The notes under the pieces: model-generated
What the model saw: only the letters and a program-made list of their open reading frames with translations
Told to the model about the DNA's origin: nothing
Databases searched by the model: none
In this document: one piece after another, positions 1 to 7,427 of the stretch
Layout of the letters: every line of letters begins with the position of its first letter
How positions within the stretch are numbered: position 1 is the first letter of the stretch
Position numbers and translations under genes: made by a program
Source: Oscillospiraceae bacterium
Lineage (GTDB): Bacteria; Bacillota; Clostridia; Christensenellales; Aristaeellaceae
Assembly: GCA_031282605.1 (NCBI GenBank)
Contig: JAITDK010000137.1
Span: 1 to 10,998 of the forward strand
Length of the DNA stretch: 10,998 nucleotides
Direction of reading: 5' to 3'

Positions 1-197
1 CGAAGGGCTATCCGCCCTTTCGAAACCTGACCAGGCTTCGCCTGGACCATCGTGATACACATTCTACCGGCTTCGGATTGCCGGTTGTACCTGGATAGTC
101 TGTTCCGGAGCGCAGTTGGTTCCCCCAACCTCCATCGCTCCCCTAGGGGAGATGCAGCCGCAGCGACAGAGTAGGTCCCCCCCGGCAACCGCAGTCG
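1..197. other. Non-coding region dense in small inverted repeats
   Basis: No convincing gene is seen here. Short perfect inverted repeats follow one another: 3-8 with 14-19 (AAGGGC/GCCCTT), 31-36 with 40-45 (CCAGGC/GCCTGG), 66-71 with 80-85 (ACCGGC/GCCGGT), 115-119 with 125-129 (GTTGG/CCAAC), and the 14-base palindrome at 138-151. This density suggests either a structured RNA (strand unknown) or the 3' untranslated region of the leftward operon. None of the stems has a clear T-run on either side, so I do not call a rho-independent terminator. I do not recognise a known RNA family, and the left part may continue outside the window. Confidence 0.4.
138..151. repeat. 14-base perfect palindrome
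   Basis: CTCCCCTAGGGGAG is self-complementary. Flanking CATC (133-136) and GATG (151-154) can extend the helix with a bulge, giving the strongest hairpin of the 1-197 region. It lies about 50 bases past the stop of the leftward amidohydrolase gene. It could mark the end of that transcript, but no U-tract follows. Confidence 0.5.
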
Positions 198-1385
198 TTA
201 CCCTTGCACCGCCCGCGCGTGATCCGCCTTGACCGTCGCCAGCAGCGCCGGATCCTCTATCAAATCCAGCGCGGTAAACGCCAACAGTTTCGCTCCCAAT
301 AATATCGACTCAAGCCCTTGCTCCGAACAGGACGCCGCCTTCATCTCTTCGCTGTGACCGGGAACAGGCCTGTCCGTGATACGGATATGCGGATGCATCG
401 TCGGAACAACATGCGACACATTGCCCACATCGGTCGAACCAATGCCGCCAGACTTCTCCGGCGGCGTGATCGTCTCGCCGAAATACTCAAGATTCTTCTG
501 ATAAATCGCGTCCAACGACGGCGTCTTTATCATATCCTCACACCGCGGCTGATACGGCTCCATCTTTCCCTTCGCCCCCGTCATCAACGCCGCGCCTTCG
601 ACTATCCTCGCAACCTTCGCGTATACCTCTTCCAGCGTAGCCGCCTTCGCCGCACGCAGATAAAACTGCGCCTTCGCGTAATCGGGCACGGAGTTCGGAG
701 CCTTGCCTCCGTCTGTAATTATACCGTGCATCCTTACGTCAGACGTGACATGCTGACGCAGCGCGTTAATCCCGTTATACGTCAGAATGAGCGCATCCAG
801 CGCGTTGATCCCCTTCTCCGGAACCCCCGCGGCGTGCGCGGACTTCCCCCAGAACTCAATGTTGACGCAATCTATCGCCAACGCGTCAGACGTCAATCCG
901 TGCTTATCCGCGCCAGGATGGATACACAGCGCCGCATCCACATCCTTGAACAACCCTTCCCGCACATAATTCGCCTTCGCGCCGCCGTTTTCGCCGCCTT
1001 CCTCGCCGGGCGTGCCGTATACGCGCACCTCGCCCCCTACTTCGTCGATCACCTGCTTCAGCGCGTCGCCCGCCAACGACGACGTCGCTCCAAATAGATT
1101 ATGCCCGCAACCGTGCCCCAGGCCGGCCAGCGCGTCATATTCCGCCAGATACGCGATGACCGGACCCGGCTTGCCTGACTTATACACGGCAATAAAACCC
1201 GTTCGATGTCCCGCTACGTCGACCGTCACGTCAAAGCCTTTGTCCCTCAACTGACTGGATAGTCGCTCGCACGCGAAGAACTCATAGTTGCTTACCTCGG
1301 GTTTCGCGTGGATATCCAGCGCGATCCGCTTGTACTCATGCCCGACGGCGTCCACATAGGAAACAATCGCGTCTCTCCTGCTCAT
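198..1385 (-). CDS. M20 family metal-dependent amidohydrolase (AbgB/aminoacylase-like)
   Basis: A cytoplasmic hydrolase of the M20 peptidase/amidohydrolase family, whose members cleave amide bonds of N-acyl amino acids, aminobenzoyl-glutamate or small peptides with two bound metal ions. Numbered from the start chosen here, the metal and catalytic signature is visible as H91-G-C93-G-H95, the Glu pair E128-E129 in a GTPGEEGG segment, H156 in CIHPG, and a late His (about H344, PGHSEEM). The lid/dimerisation domain sits between (GKSAHAA near 180). There is no signal peptide. Length (395 aa) is normal. An ATG at 1394 has GGAGG only one base upstream, whereas the ATG at 1385 has it at 10 bases, so 1385 is preferred. 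It is the last gene of the leftward operon, 36 bases after oppF, so it probably processes the substrate that the Opp system imports. The exact substrate cannot be read from sequence. Confidence 0.88.
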   Translation of the reverse strand: MSRRDAIVSYVDAVGHEYKRIALDIHAKPEVSNYEFFACERLSSQLRDKGFDVTVDVAGHRTGFIAVYKSGKPGPVIAYLAEYDALAGLGHGCGHNLFGATSSLAGDALKQVIDEVGGEVRVYGTPGEEGGENGGAKANYVREGLFKDVDAALCIHPGADKHGLTSDALAIDCVNIEFWGKSAHAAGVPEKGINALDALILTYNGINALRQHVTSDVRMHGIITDGGKAPNSVPDYAKAQFYLRAAKAATLEEVYAKVARIVEGAALMTGAKGKMEPYQPRCEDMIKTPSLDAIYQKNLEYFGETITPPEKSGGIGSTDVGNVSHVVPTMHPHIRITDRPVPGHSEEMKAASCSEQGLESILLGAKLLAFTALDLIEDPALLATVKADHARAVQG

Positions 1386-1395
1386 GTCTGCCATT

Positions 1396-1400
1396 CCTCC
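1396..1400 (-). promoter_or_regulatory. Ribosome binding site deciding the amidohydrolase start
   Basis: GGAGG on the minus strand. It lies one base from the upstream ATG (1394) and ten bases from the second ATG (1385), favouring the second. Confidence 0.6.
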
Positions 1401-1421
1401 ACATATTTATTTGATCGACAA

Positions 1422-2324
1422 TCAACCAAAACGCCCCGCGTCGTCGCAGTAGACAAACCTGCCGGGTCGCGCCTGCCTCATCGCGCAAACGCCCGCGCCG
1501 TCGTCCTGGCGGTACGGCACGCGCCGCCGCAGCCTTTCCACCATCGGTTCCGGCAGCGGTATCGCGGACAGCAGACTCTTTGTATATGGATGAATCGGAT
1601 CGTGATACACCGCCTCCGCCGGGCCTATCTCTACCAAGCGTCCGCGATACATCACCCCGATCCTGTCGGATACATACCTCACCATCGACAAATCGTGCGC
1701 TATGAACAGCATCGTCAGCCTTTTTTCGACCTGCAGATCCTTTAACAGGTTGACAATCTGCGCCTGAATCGATACATCCAGCGCGGATATCGGTTCGTCG
1801 CATACCACAAACCGCGGTCCTACCGCCAGCGCCCGGGCGATGCCTATGCGCTGCCGTTGACCGCCGGAGAATTCATGCGGGTATCGCGTCATGAAGTCGG
1901 GGTTCAGCCCTACCGAACGCAGCTGCTCAGCCACCAAACCCTCTCGTTCATCCCTCGAAGCGGTTAGTCGATGAGCGTCCAACCCTTCCGCGACGATATC
2001 GCGCACCTTCTTGCGCGGATCCAGCGAGGCGTACGGATCCTGGAACACAATCTGCGCCTCGCGCCTGAACCGCATCAGATCATTGCGCGACGTTAACCCG
2101 GCGACGTCCCGCCCGTCGAACCGTATCGTCCCGGACGTGACGGGCAGCAGCTTGACTATCATCCGACCCGTGGTCGTCTTGCCGCACCCGGACTCGCCCA
2201 CCAAACCGAACGTCTCGCCCTCATGGATATCGAACGATACGCCGTCCACCGCGCGGATCGCTCGGCGGCTCTCCGTGTCATAATCGTGACAGACGCGCTC
2301 CAGCTGGAGCAGCGGCGCAGTCAT
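1422..2324 (-). CDS. oppF: Oligopeptide ABC transporter ATP-binding protein OppF/DppF-type
   Basis: Second ATPase of a peptide/nickel-type (Opp/Dpp) ABC importer; it works at the inner face of the membrane as a heterodimer with the OppD-type ATPase. From the chosen start (300 aa), Walker A GESGCGKT is at 43-50, the Q-loop FQDP near 94-97, the ABC signature FSGGQRQR at 152-159, Walker B FVVCDEP at about 172-178, and the switch His in AHD at about 210. The C-terminal tail has the RVPYR and PGRFVY elements common in OppF of anaerobes. Although the frame is open to 2414, the ATG at 2324 overlaps the oppD stop by four bases (ATGA), has AGGTGA four bases upstream, and begins a normal OppF N-terminus. 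Translational coupling to oppD is likely. Substrate specificity is not determined by this subunit. Confidence 0.93.
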   Translation of the reverse strand: MTAPLLQLERVCHDYDTESRRAIRAVDGVSFDIHEGETFGLVGESGCGKTTTGRMIVKLLPVTSGTIRFDGRDVAGLTSRNDLMRFRREAQIVFQDPYASLDPRKKVRDIVAEGLDAHRLTASRDEREGLVAEQLRSVGLNPDFMTRYPHEFSGGQRQRIGIARALAVGPRFVVCDEPISALDVSIQAQIVNLLKDLQVEKRLTMLFIAHDLSMVRYVSDRIGVMYRGRLVEIGPAEAVYHDPIHPYTKSLLSAIPLPEPMVERLRRRVPYRQDDGAGVCAMRQARPGRFVYCDDAGRFG

Positions 2325-3391
2325 ATATTCACCTGCCTGTCCGCGTAGAGCCGCTGTCTGCGCGCGACTTCCGGCGGCGGTTCGACCGCCGGCGCACGCG
2401 GATCGAGCAGCCATGTCGCGGCGTAGTGGGTAGGCGTTACGCGTATCAGCGGCGGTTCCGCTAAATCGTCAATGGCCAGCGCGTACTCGTTGCGCGGCGC
2501 GAACGCGTCGCCCGTCGGCGGGTATATCAGATCGGGCGGCGCGCCTGGTATCGCGTACAGCCTGCCGTCCTGCGCCAGCGCGGGCAGCGACGAGAGCAGC
2601 CCCCACGTGTATGGATGACGCGGGTCGTAGAATATCTCGTCCGACGTGCCGATCTCGACGATCCGACCCGCGTACATCACGGCCACACGATCCGCCACGT
2701 TCGCGACTACGCCCAGATCGTGCGTCACGAACAGTATCGACGCGCCCGTACGCCGCTTCAGCTCCTTGAACAGGTCGAGTATCTGCGCCTGCATCGTAAC
2801 GTCCAGCGCGGTGGTCGGTTCGTCGGCGATCAGCACCTTCGGGTCGCACGCCAGCGCAATGGCGATCACGACGCGCTGGCGCTGACCACCGGAGAACTGA
2901 TGCGGATACTGATGATACCGCCGCGCTGGATCCTCTATGCCCACCAGGTCTAGCAGTTCCAGCGCACGGGACTTCGCTTTGGCTCGGCTGACATTGTTAT
3001 GCAGCCGAACCGCCTCGCCTATCTGCCTGCCTATCTTCATCGTGGGATTCAGCGAAGTCATCGGATCCTGGAATATCATCGCCACGTCGTTGCCTCGCAC
3101 ATCGCGCATCTCGCGGCGGTTCAGTTTCAGCAGGTCTGTTCCGTCCAGCGATATCGACCCGCTGTCGAGCGACGCGTTCTTCGCCAGCAACCGCATCACG
3201 GCGCGGCATGTGACGGTCTTGCCGCTGCCCGATTCGCCCACCAGGGCCATCGTTTCGCCCTGCCTAAGGTCGAAACTGACCCCGCGCACAGCCCGCACCA
3301 CACCCAAATATGTGGAGAATGACACCGAAAGCTCGCGCACTTCTAATCGATTACTACTGTTCCTGTTACCTGCGGCGTGTCGATCACTCAT
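2321..3391 (-). CDS. oppD: Oligopeptide ABC transporter ATP-binding protein OppD/DppD-type
   Basis: First ATPase of the Opp/Dpp importer, pairing with the OppF-type protein to drive uptake through OppB/OppC. Numbered from the ATG at 3391: Walker A GESGSGKT 52-59, Q-loop FQDP near 107-110, signature FSGGQRQR 166-173, Walker B VLIADEP 186-192, switch His at 224 in VTHDLG. The C-terminal extension (PGAPPDLIYPPTGDAFAPRNEYA followed by a TPTHYAATW stretch) is typical of OppD from fermentative anaerobes, although it lacks the usual cysteine cluster of enterobacterial OppD. A GTG three codons upstream (3400) is an alternative start with AAGGA five bases ahead. The ATG has GGTGA five bases ahead and overlaps the oppC stop by eight bases. 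Either start gives the same domains. Confidence 0.93.
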   Translation of the reverse strand: MSDRHAAGNRNSSNRLEVRELSVSFSTYLGVVRAVRGVSFDLRQGETMALVGESGSGKTVTCRAVMRLLAKNASLDSGSISLDGTDLLKLNRREMRDVRGNDVAMIFQDPMTSLNPTMKIGRQIGEAVRLHNNVSRAKAKSRALELLDLVGIEDPARRYHQYPHQFSGGQRQRVVIAIALACDPKVLIADEPTTALDVTMQAQILDLFKELKRRTGASILFVTHDLGVVANVADRVAVMYAGRIVEIGTSDEIFYDPRHPYTWGLLSSLPALAQDGRLYAIPGAPPDLIYPPTGDAFAPRNEYALAIDDLAEPPLIRVTPTHYAATWLLDPRAPAVEPPPEVARRQRLYADRQVNI

Positions 3392-4445
3392 GCGCGTCAC
3401 CCTGTTCCTTCATCTTCGGATCGAGAGCGTCGCGCAGACCGTCGGCGAACAGATTGAACGCCAGCATGATCACGCACAGTATCACCGCCGGTATCCACAT
3501 CTGGTAGGAGTAGATGCGGAACACCTTGTACCCGCCGTTGAGCAGTGTGCCTATCGACGCGTTCGGGATACGCATACCCACGCCGATGAAGCTTAGGAAC
3601 GTTTCAAAGAATATGGCGTACGGTATCGAGAACATCGCGCGCACGACGACCGTTCCACTTATGTTGGGCAGCACGTGCGACAGCGCGATCCTAAAACGCG
3701 ACATACCCAGCGCGCGCGCCGCGAGCACGTACTCCATCCTTTTCAGTCGGAGCGTCTGCGCGCGGACTATGCGCGCCATGGGCGCCCACGCCGACATAGC
3801 CAGCGCCAGCACTATCGACACCATACCGGGCTTAAACACCAGCAGCATCAGCACGACGAGCACCAGCGAGGGTATTCCCGTCAGTATCTCCAGCAATCGC
3901 TGCATTATGGAATCAACCGCTCCGCCACGCATAGCGCTGAACAGACCGAACGACACGCCGATCGAAAGATCCAGCAGCGCGGCTATAAACGCGATTGTCA
4001 GCGATATGCGCGTGCCATACAGCGCGCGGGACAGCAAGTCCCGCCCGAACTCATCCGTTCCAAACAGGTAATGCACGTCGTCCGGCACGTTCGCCAGCGC
4101 ATATCGATCCACCCATTGACCGCGCATGGGTATCTTGCCATTCATCCCGTTGACGGATATGCCGGGTATGCGGGGCGGCAGGTTTGCGTAGGGCACGTTC
4201 TGCATGTTGGGGTTGTACGGCGCGATGAGGGGCGCGGAGTATGCCAGTATGACGACGACAGTCAGCACTATGATCGAACCGACGGCGGCCTTGTTGCGGC
4301 GCAGCCGCCTCCACGCGTCCTGAAAGAAACCGAACGACGACGCGCGAACCGCGCCAACCTCATCAGCCGGAACCGCGCCGCGCAGCCGAAACAGTTCGTC
4401 CGGCAACGTGTCCGGTCGTTCACACGGTAGCGTCCGCTCGTTCAT
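3384..4445 (-). CDS. oppC: Oligopeptide ABC transporter permease OppC/DppC-type
   Basis: One of two membrane permeases of the importer. The protein (353 aa) has the OppC N-terminal domain (FFQDAWRRLRRNKAA near 41-54), a first membrane helix at about 55-75, an extracytoplasmic loop of about 60 residues containing the family landmark LFGTDEFGRD (about 127-136), then about five more hydrophobic segments. The cytoplasmic EAA loop that docks the ATPases lies at about 238-262 (YVLAARALGM...LSHVLPN). It is slightly longer than the roughly 300 residues of enterobacterial OppC because of the N-terminus and the first loop, as is common in anaerobes. The ATG overlaps the oppB stop by four bases, with GGAGG seven bases ahead, so coupling to oppB is probable. 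Confidence 0.93.
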   Translation of the reverse strand: MNERTLPCERPDTLPDELFRLRGAVPADEVGAVRASSFGFFQDAWRRLRRNKAAVGSIIVLTVVVILAYSAPLIAPYNPNMQNVPYANLPPRIPGISVNGMNGKIPMRGQWVDRYALANVPDDVHYLFGTDEFGRDLLSRALYGTRISLTIAFIAALLDLSIGVSFGLFSAMRGGAVDSIMQRLLEILTGIPSLVLVVLMLLVFKPGMVSIVLALAMSAWAPMARIVRAQTLRLKRMEYVLAARALGMSRFRIALSHVLPNISGTVVVRAMFSIPYAIFFETFLSFIGVGMRIPNASIGTLLNGGYKVFRIYSYQMWIPAVILCVIMLAFNLFADGLRDALDPKMKEQGDAHE

Positions 4446-5380
4446 GCGTCCGCCTCCACCCTGACGCGCGGATCGATCACCTGGTACAGCACGTCCATTA
4501 CGAATATAACCGCGAGCAGCAGCGACGAATACAGTATCGTCACCGCCATGATAGTATAATAATCATTGGATAGTATAGATTTAGTAAATTGCTCGCCTAT
4601 GCCGGGTATAGCGAATATGTTCTCGACTACCAGCGATCCGGTCATCAGCGATACGGTCATCGGGCCGATGATCGTGACCAGCGGTATCAGCGCGTTGCGC
4701 AGGCCGTGGGTGAACGCCAGACGAGTCTCGCTCATACCCTTGGCGCGCGCCAGCTCGATATAGTCGCTGCCGAGCACCTCTACCATCTCGGTTCGGATAA
4801 ACCGCGCCGCATCCGCCATGGGCGATATGGATAGCGCCAGCGTGGGCAGTATAGTCGAACGGAAACCGTCCTTCCATAAACCGATGGGCAGCAGCTTCAG
4901 CGACACGGCGAACGTGAACTGCAATATCACGGCCACGACGAAGTTGGGCGTCGACCGTCCGATAATCGCGAACAGGGAGCTGAACGTATCGATCCAAGTA
5001 TTCTGACGCATCGCCGCGATCACGCCGAGGATCGTCCCGACGACCGTGCCGAACGCCACGGCCTGCAGTCCCAGCCGCATGGACGGACCCACGCGGTTAG
5101 CGAGCAGCTTGGTTATGGGTTGGTCGGAAAACTGCAGCGATATGCCGAAGTCGCCATGCAGTATGTTGCGCAGGTATGTGACGTAGCGAACGGCAAGCGG
5201 CTGATTCAGCCCATACTTCTGGTCGAGGATATCAATCTGCGCCTGGGACAGCTGATCCCTGTAATTGTACGGCGAACCGGGCAGCAGGCTCATCAGCAGG
5301 AATGTCGCCGTGATGATCAGCCACAGCGTCACGGCCATATATAGCAGGCGGCGTGAGATATAGAGCGCCCAGCGTTTCAT
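4442..5380 (-). CDS. oppB: Oligopeptide ABC transporter permease OppB/DppB-type
   Basis: The other permease of the importer, forming the pore with OppC. From the chosen start it is 312 aa, the usual family length. A first helix lies at about 9-32 and is followed by the OppB hallmark LLPGSPYN. About five further helices follow, and the EAA loop is at about 205-235 (DYIELARAKGM...HGLRNALIP). The extracytoplasmic part contains the typical DFGISLQF segment. The frame is open to a GTG at 5410 without a ribosome binding site. The ATG at 5380 is preceded by AAGGATGG and begins with a normal positively charged MKRW N-terminus, so it is preferred, although the spacing is rather long (about 13 bases). 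It is separated from oppA by about 100 bases that hold a hairpin. Confidence 0.92.
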   Translation of the reverse strand: MKRWALYISRRLLYMAVTLWLIITATFLLMSLLPGSPYNYRDQLSQAQIDILDQKYGLNQPLAVRYVTYLRNILHGDFGISLQFSDQPITKLLANRVGPSMRLGLQAVAFGTVVGTILGVIAAMRQNTWIDTFSSLFAIIGRSTPNFVVAVILQFTFAVSLKLLPIGLWKDGFRSTILPTLALSISPMADAARFIRTEMVEVLGSDYIELARAKGMSETRLAFTHGLRNALIPLVTIIGPMTVSLMTGSLVVENIFAIPGIGEQFTKSILSNDYYTIMAVTILYSSLLLAVIFVMDVLYQVIDPRVRVEADA

Positions 5381-5416
5381 AAAAATGATTCCATCCTTAG
5401 GATTATTCACGAAACA

Positions 5417-5438
5417 GGGCGGCTATGAGAAGCCGCCC
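5417..5438 (-). terminator. Intercistronic hairpin between oppA and oppB (partial terminator or processing stem)
   Basis: An 8-bp perfect G+C-rich stem (GGGCGGCT / AGCCGCCC) with a 6-base loop (ATGAGA) lies 43 bases past the oppA stop. In the direction of transcription it is followed by TGTTTCG, which is only a weak U-tract. A stem in this place in opp-type operons commonly lowers read-through or protects the oppA message so that more binding protein than permease is made; here that role is inferred. Confidence 0.6.
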
Positions 5439-5481
5439 ATTCCCCATATTATAGGTATAGTACCTCGTTTGCCGAATCCTG

Positions 5482-7101
5482 TCAATCCTCGAAGTATGCG
5501 CGGGTCACATCGGCCGCGGTGCCCAGCACGTGGGTAACGACGCCCTTGAGCCTCGGGGTAATCAGGTAGGTATAGGAGGCCTGCACCAGCGGCACGACCA
5601 CCGCGTTGTCGATCAGGTACTGATTCGCCTGGCGCAGATGCTCCCAGCGCAGCGCGAAGTCCAGTCCGTCCGTCGTCTCCAGCTGGTTGACCCATTCGGT
5701 CAGTTCGGGGGAGACCCACTTGCCGTGGTTGTGCTCGTAACTGGTCTCAAACTGCTTGATATAGCTGGTGGGATCGTAGCGCCCGGACCATCCGCCCAGC
5801 GCCAGATCGAAGTCGTACGCCATCATAATCTCGAACCGCACGGACGAAGGCACGTTCGACAGCTCTATCTTAAGTCCCGGCAGATTCGTTTCAAACACGC
5901 TCTGCAGGTACTGTCCTTCCTTGATCTGCTTGTCTTCGTCGCTGGTGACCAGCTCCAGCGTAACCTCGTCGACGCCTAGTTCCTCAAGCGCCTTGGCGAA
6001 ATACTCCTGCGCCTTGGCGGTGTCGTAGTATATCTGGCCGCCGAAGTCCTCGGCGACGCTCTTGCCGTTCTCCGGATTGGAGGCGATGCCGTCAGGAATC
6101 GTGGCCACCGCTGGAGCGTCCGTACCGTTGAGTATGGCGATGGACAGTTCGTCCCGGTTTATCGAGTACAGCAGTGCCTTGCGCAGGTTCAGGTTCTGCA
6201 GCGGCTCGCTGGACGAGACGCCCAACTCCAGGTTGGTCATGCGCAGCGTCGGTATGATCCACAGATCGTCCGTACCGTCGTACAGGTTGACGTAGTCGCC
6301 GGAGATGCGCGCGCCGTCCAGCTCGCCCGCCTCATACAGGTTAACGCCAGTGGCGACTTCCTTAACCACCTGCACGTCGATCACGTCGAAATAGATATTA
6401 TCCTTGTCCCAGTAATAGGGATTCTTCACGTACTGCCAGGAGATATCCGTGCCGTTCCAGCCGGACAGCGCGAACGGGCCGGAGTACAGCAGCGCGTCGG
6501 CGGATAGACCGTAGTTCGCGCCCTGCGCTTCGGCGAACGCCTGGTTCACCGGCGCGAGCAGCGAGGAACTAAGCTCCTGGTTGATGTAGCTGTTCGGCGC
6601 GGTTAGCGTGATCTCAAGCTCCGTGTCGGACAGCGCCTTAATGCCCAGCGTATCGACCGGGGCTTCGCCGGCGGCGACGGCCGCGCCGTTCGCCAGGAAC
6701 GACAGATCCTTCGCGCTCTGGGAACCGGTGGCCGGATCGACCACGCGCCGCGCGGCGTACACAACGTCGGCGGCGGTAATCTTCGTGCCGTCGGAGTAGT
6801 AGGCGTCGTCGCGTATGGCGATATTCAGCGTCAAGCCGTCCTCGCTGACCTTAGGCAGCTCGGCGGCCAGCGCGGGTATAGGCTGGCTCTGCGCGTCGAG
6901 CCGATACAGGCTCTCCTGGAAGAAGCTGATAGCCTCGCCGGATATTACATCATAGCTCTTGCCGGAGTCCATCGTCGTAACCTCGCCCGGCGACGTCCAC
7001 CTTAATACATTCTGCGCGTCCTGCGCCAGCGCCGATGAAACGCCGCCCAGCATCAGCGCGGACACCAACAGCGGCGCCAGCCATTTCTTGATCTTCCTCA
7101 T
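5482..7101 (-). CDS. oppA: Peptide/small-molecule ABC transporter substrate-binding protein, SBP_bac_5 (OppA-like)
   Basis: Extracytoplasmic solute-binding protein of family 5, which captures oligopeptides or other small ligands (including some metal chelates and opines in related systems) and delivers them to OppBC. The 539-aa protein starts with a clear signal peptide: a basic MRKIKK, a hydrophobic core at about 8-20, and an AxA-type signal-peptidase-I site after ALA (about residue 26). No lipobox cysteine follows, so it is predicted to be soluble in a periplasm or anchored differently. The family features are present: RWTSPGEVTTMD early, FQESLYRLD, KVSEDGLTLNIAIRDDAYYSDGTKITAADVVYA near 90-125, and a long ligand-binding C-terminal lobe. 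The frame runs upstream to 7254, but the ATG at 7101 has GGGAGGGG eight bases ahead and creates the signal peptide. It is first in the leftward operon. Confidence 0.92.
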   Translation of the reverse strand: MRKIKKWLAPLLVSALMLGGVSSALAQDAQNVLRWTSPGEVTTMDSGKSYDVISGEAISFFQESLYRLDAQSQPIPALAAELPKVSEDGLTLNIAIRDDAYYSDGTKITAADVVYAARRVVDPATGSQSAKDLSFLANGAAVAAGEAPVDTLGIKALSDTELEITLTAPNSYINQELSSSLLAPVNQAFAEAQGANYGLSADALLYSGPFALSGWNGTDISWQYVKNPYYWDKDNIYFDVIDVQVVKEVATGVNLYEAGELDGARISGDYVNLYDGTDDLWIIPTLRMTNLELGVSSSEPLQNLNLRKALLYSINRDELSIAILNGTDAPAVATIPDGIASNPENGKSVAEDFGGQIYYDTAKAQEYFAKALEELGVDEVTLELVTSDEDKQIKEGQYLQSVFETNLPGLKIELSNVPSSVRFEIMMAYDFDLALGGWSGRYDPTSYIKQFETSYEHNHGKWVSPELTEWVNQLETTDGLDFALRWEHLRQANQYLIDNAVVVPLVQASYTYLITPRLKGVVTHVLGTAADVTRAYFED

Positions 7102-7109
7102 AAAATAAT

Positions 7110-7117
7110 CCCCTCCC
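7110..7117 (-). promoter_or_regulatory. Strong ribosome binding site of oppA
   Basis: GGGAGGGG on the minus strand, eight bases from the ATG at 7101. It fixes the start at the signal peptide and not at the upstream in-frame codons. Confidence 0.75.
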
Positions 7118-7147
7118 GACTTTTTAAATACCCGGATAAACGCGTAT

Positions 7148-7176
7148 AGTGTATCATATATTTCATGGTTTGTCAA
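7148..7176 (-). promoter_or_regulatory. Sigma-A/70-type promoter of the leftward opp operon
   Basis: On the minus strand: a perfect -35 TTGACA (7176-7171), a 17-base spacer, and -10 TACACT (7153-7148) with an extended -10 TG one base before it. Transcription would begin near 7141, giving a leader of about 40 bases to oppA. Confidence 0.75.
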
Positions 7177-7261
7177 TAGGTAATGCAGGGATTCGACATC
7201 TCCGGCGGCGGTTTGCCGACGAGTTGTTAATATTCCACATAAAATGAACGACACATTTTTC

Positions 7262-7290
7262 TTGACAAACGCTTGTTTGTGGGCTAAACT
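7262..7290 (+). promoter_or_regulatory. Sigma-A/70-type promoter of the nitrogenase-like operon
   Basis: A perfect -35 TTGACA (7262-7267), a 17-base spacer, and -10 TAAACT (7285-7290). Transcription would begin near 7297, leaving about 130 bases of leader before the TTG start at 7428. Confidence 0.7.
7265..7280. promoter_or_regulatory. Inverted repeat over the rightward promoter, possible operator
   Basis: ACAAAC-GCTT-GTTTGT is a perfect 6+6 inverted repeat with a 4-base centre. It covers the end of the -35 box and the spacer, a position where a dimeric repressor would block RNA polymerase. No regulator gene lies in the window, so the cognate protein is unknown. Confidence 0.45.
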
Positions 7291-7334
7291 TACGCATATT
7301 ATTCCCAGGTGTATAGTATGATTAATTTAGCTAA

Positions 7335-7351
7335 GATGCGGCGGCCGCATC
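7335..7351 (+). repeat. 17-base hairpin/palindrome in the leader
   Basis: GATGCGGC-G-GCCGCATC is an inverted repeat with 8-base arms. In RNA, a stem of about 6-7 bp with a tight loop could form. It shares bases 7349-7351 with another helix that reaches the start codon region, so the two would exclude each other. Confidence 0.5.
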
Positions 7352-7427
7352 AGGGCGCGATAAGACGCCATTAGTATACCATCGGCAGGATGAAGCGGAT
7401 TCCCATATCGAAAGGACGGTGCCCTGA

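Larger units (their letters stand above)
7102..7427. other. Divergent intergenic control region
   Basis: 326 bases between the oppA start (minus) and the NifK-like start (plus). From left to right it holds the oppA ribosome binding site, the leftward promoter (7148-7176), an 85-base spacer, the rightward promoter (7262-7290) with an inverted repeat over its -35/spacer, and a transcribed leader of about 130 bases with two competing inverted repeats ahead of a TTG start. Both promoters share the nonamer TTGACAAAC at the -35. I found no gene of normal size here, only an 18-codon frame at 7318-7374 of doubtful reality. Confidence 0.75.

Noticed and set aside
3..98. Open frame entering from the left edge on the plus strand and ending at 96-98
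   Set aside because: Only about 31 codons, overlapping several hairpins, and no recognisable protein family; not supportable as a gene end.
138..151. Rho-independent terminator of the leftward operon
   Set aside because: The stem is strong, but no T-run follows it in the direction of transcription.
318..1097. Long plus-strand open frame inside the amidohydrolase gene
   Set aside because: Arg/His-rich composition typical of a shadow frame in G+C-rich DNA; the minus-strand protein has full family motifs.
7318..7374. 18-codon leader peptide with AGGTG upstream
   Set aside because: The codon content shows no run of a regulatory amino acid (no Cys or repeated residue), and it ends 53 bases before the main start. 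A chance frame is equally likely.
7297..7427. SAM or T-box riboswitch in the leader of a sulfur-linked operon
   Set aside because: None of the conserved elements I know for these classes is present, and the leader is too short for a T-box.
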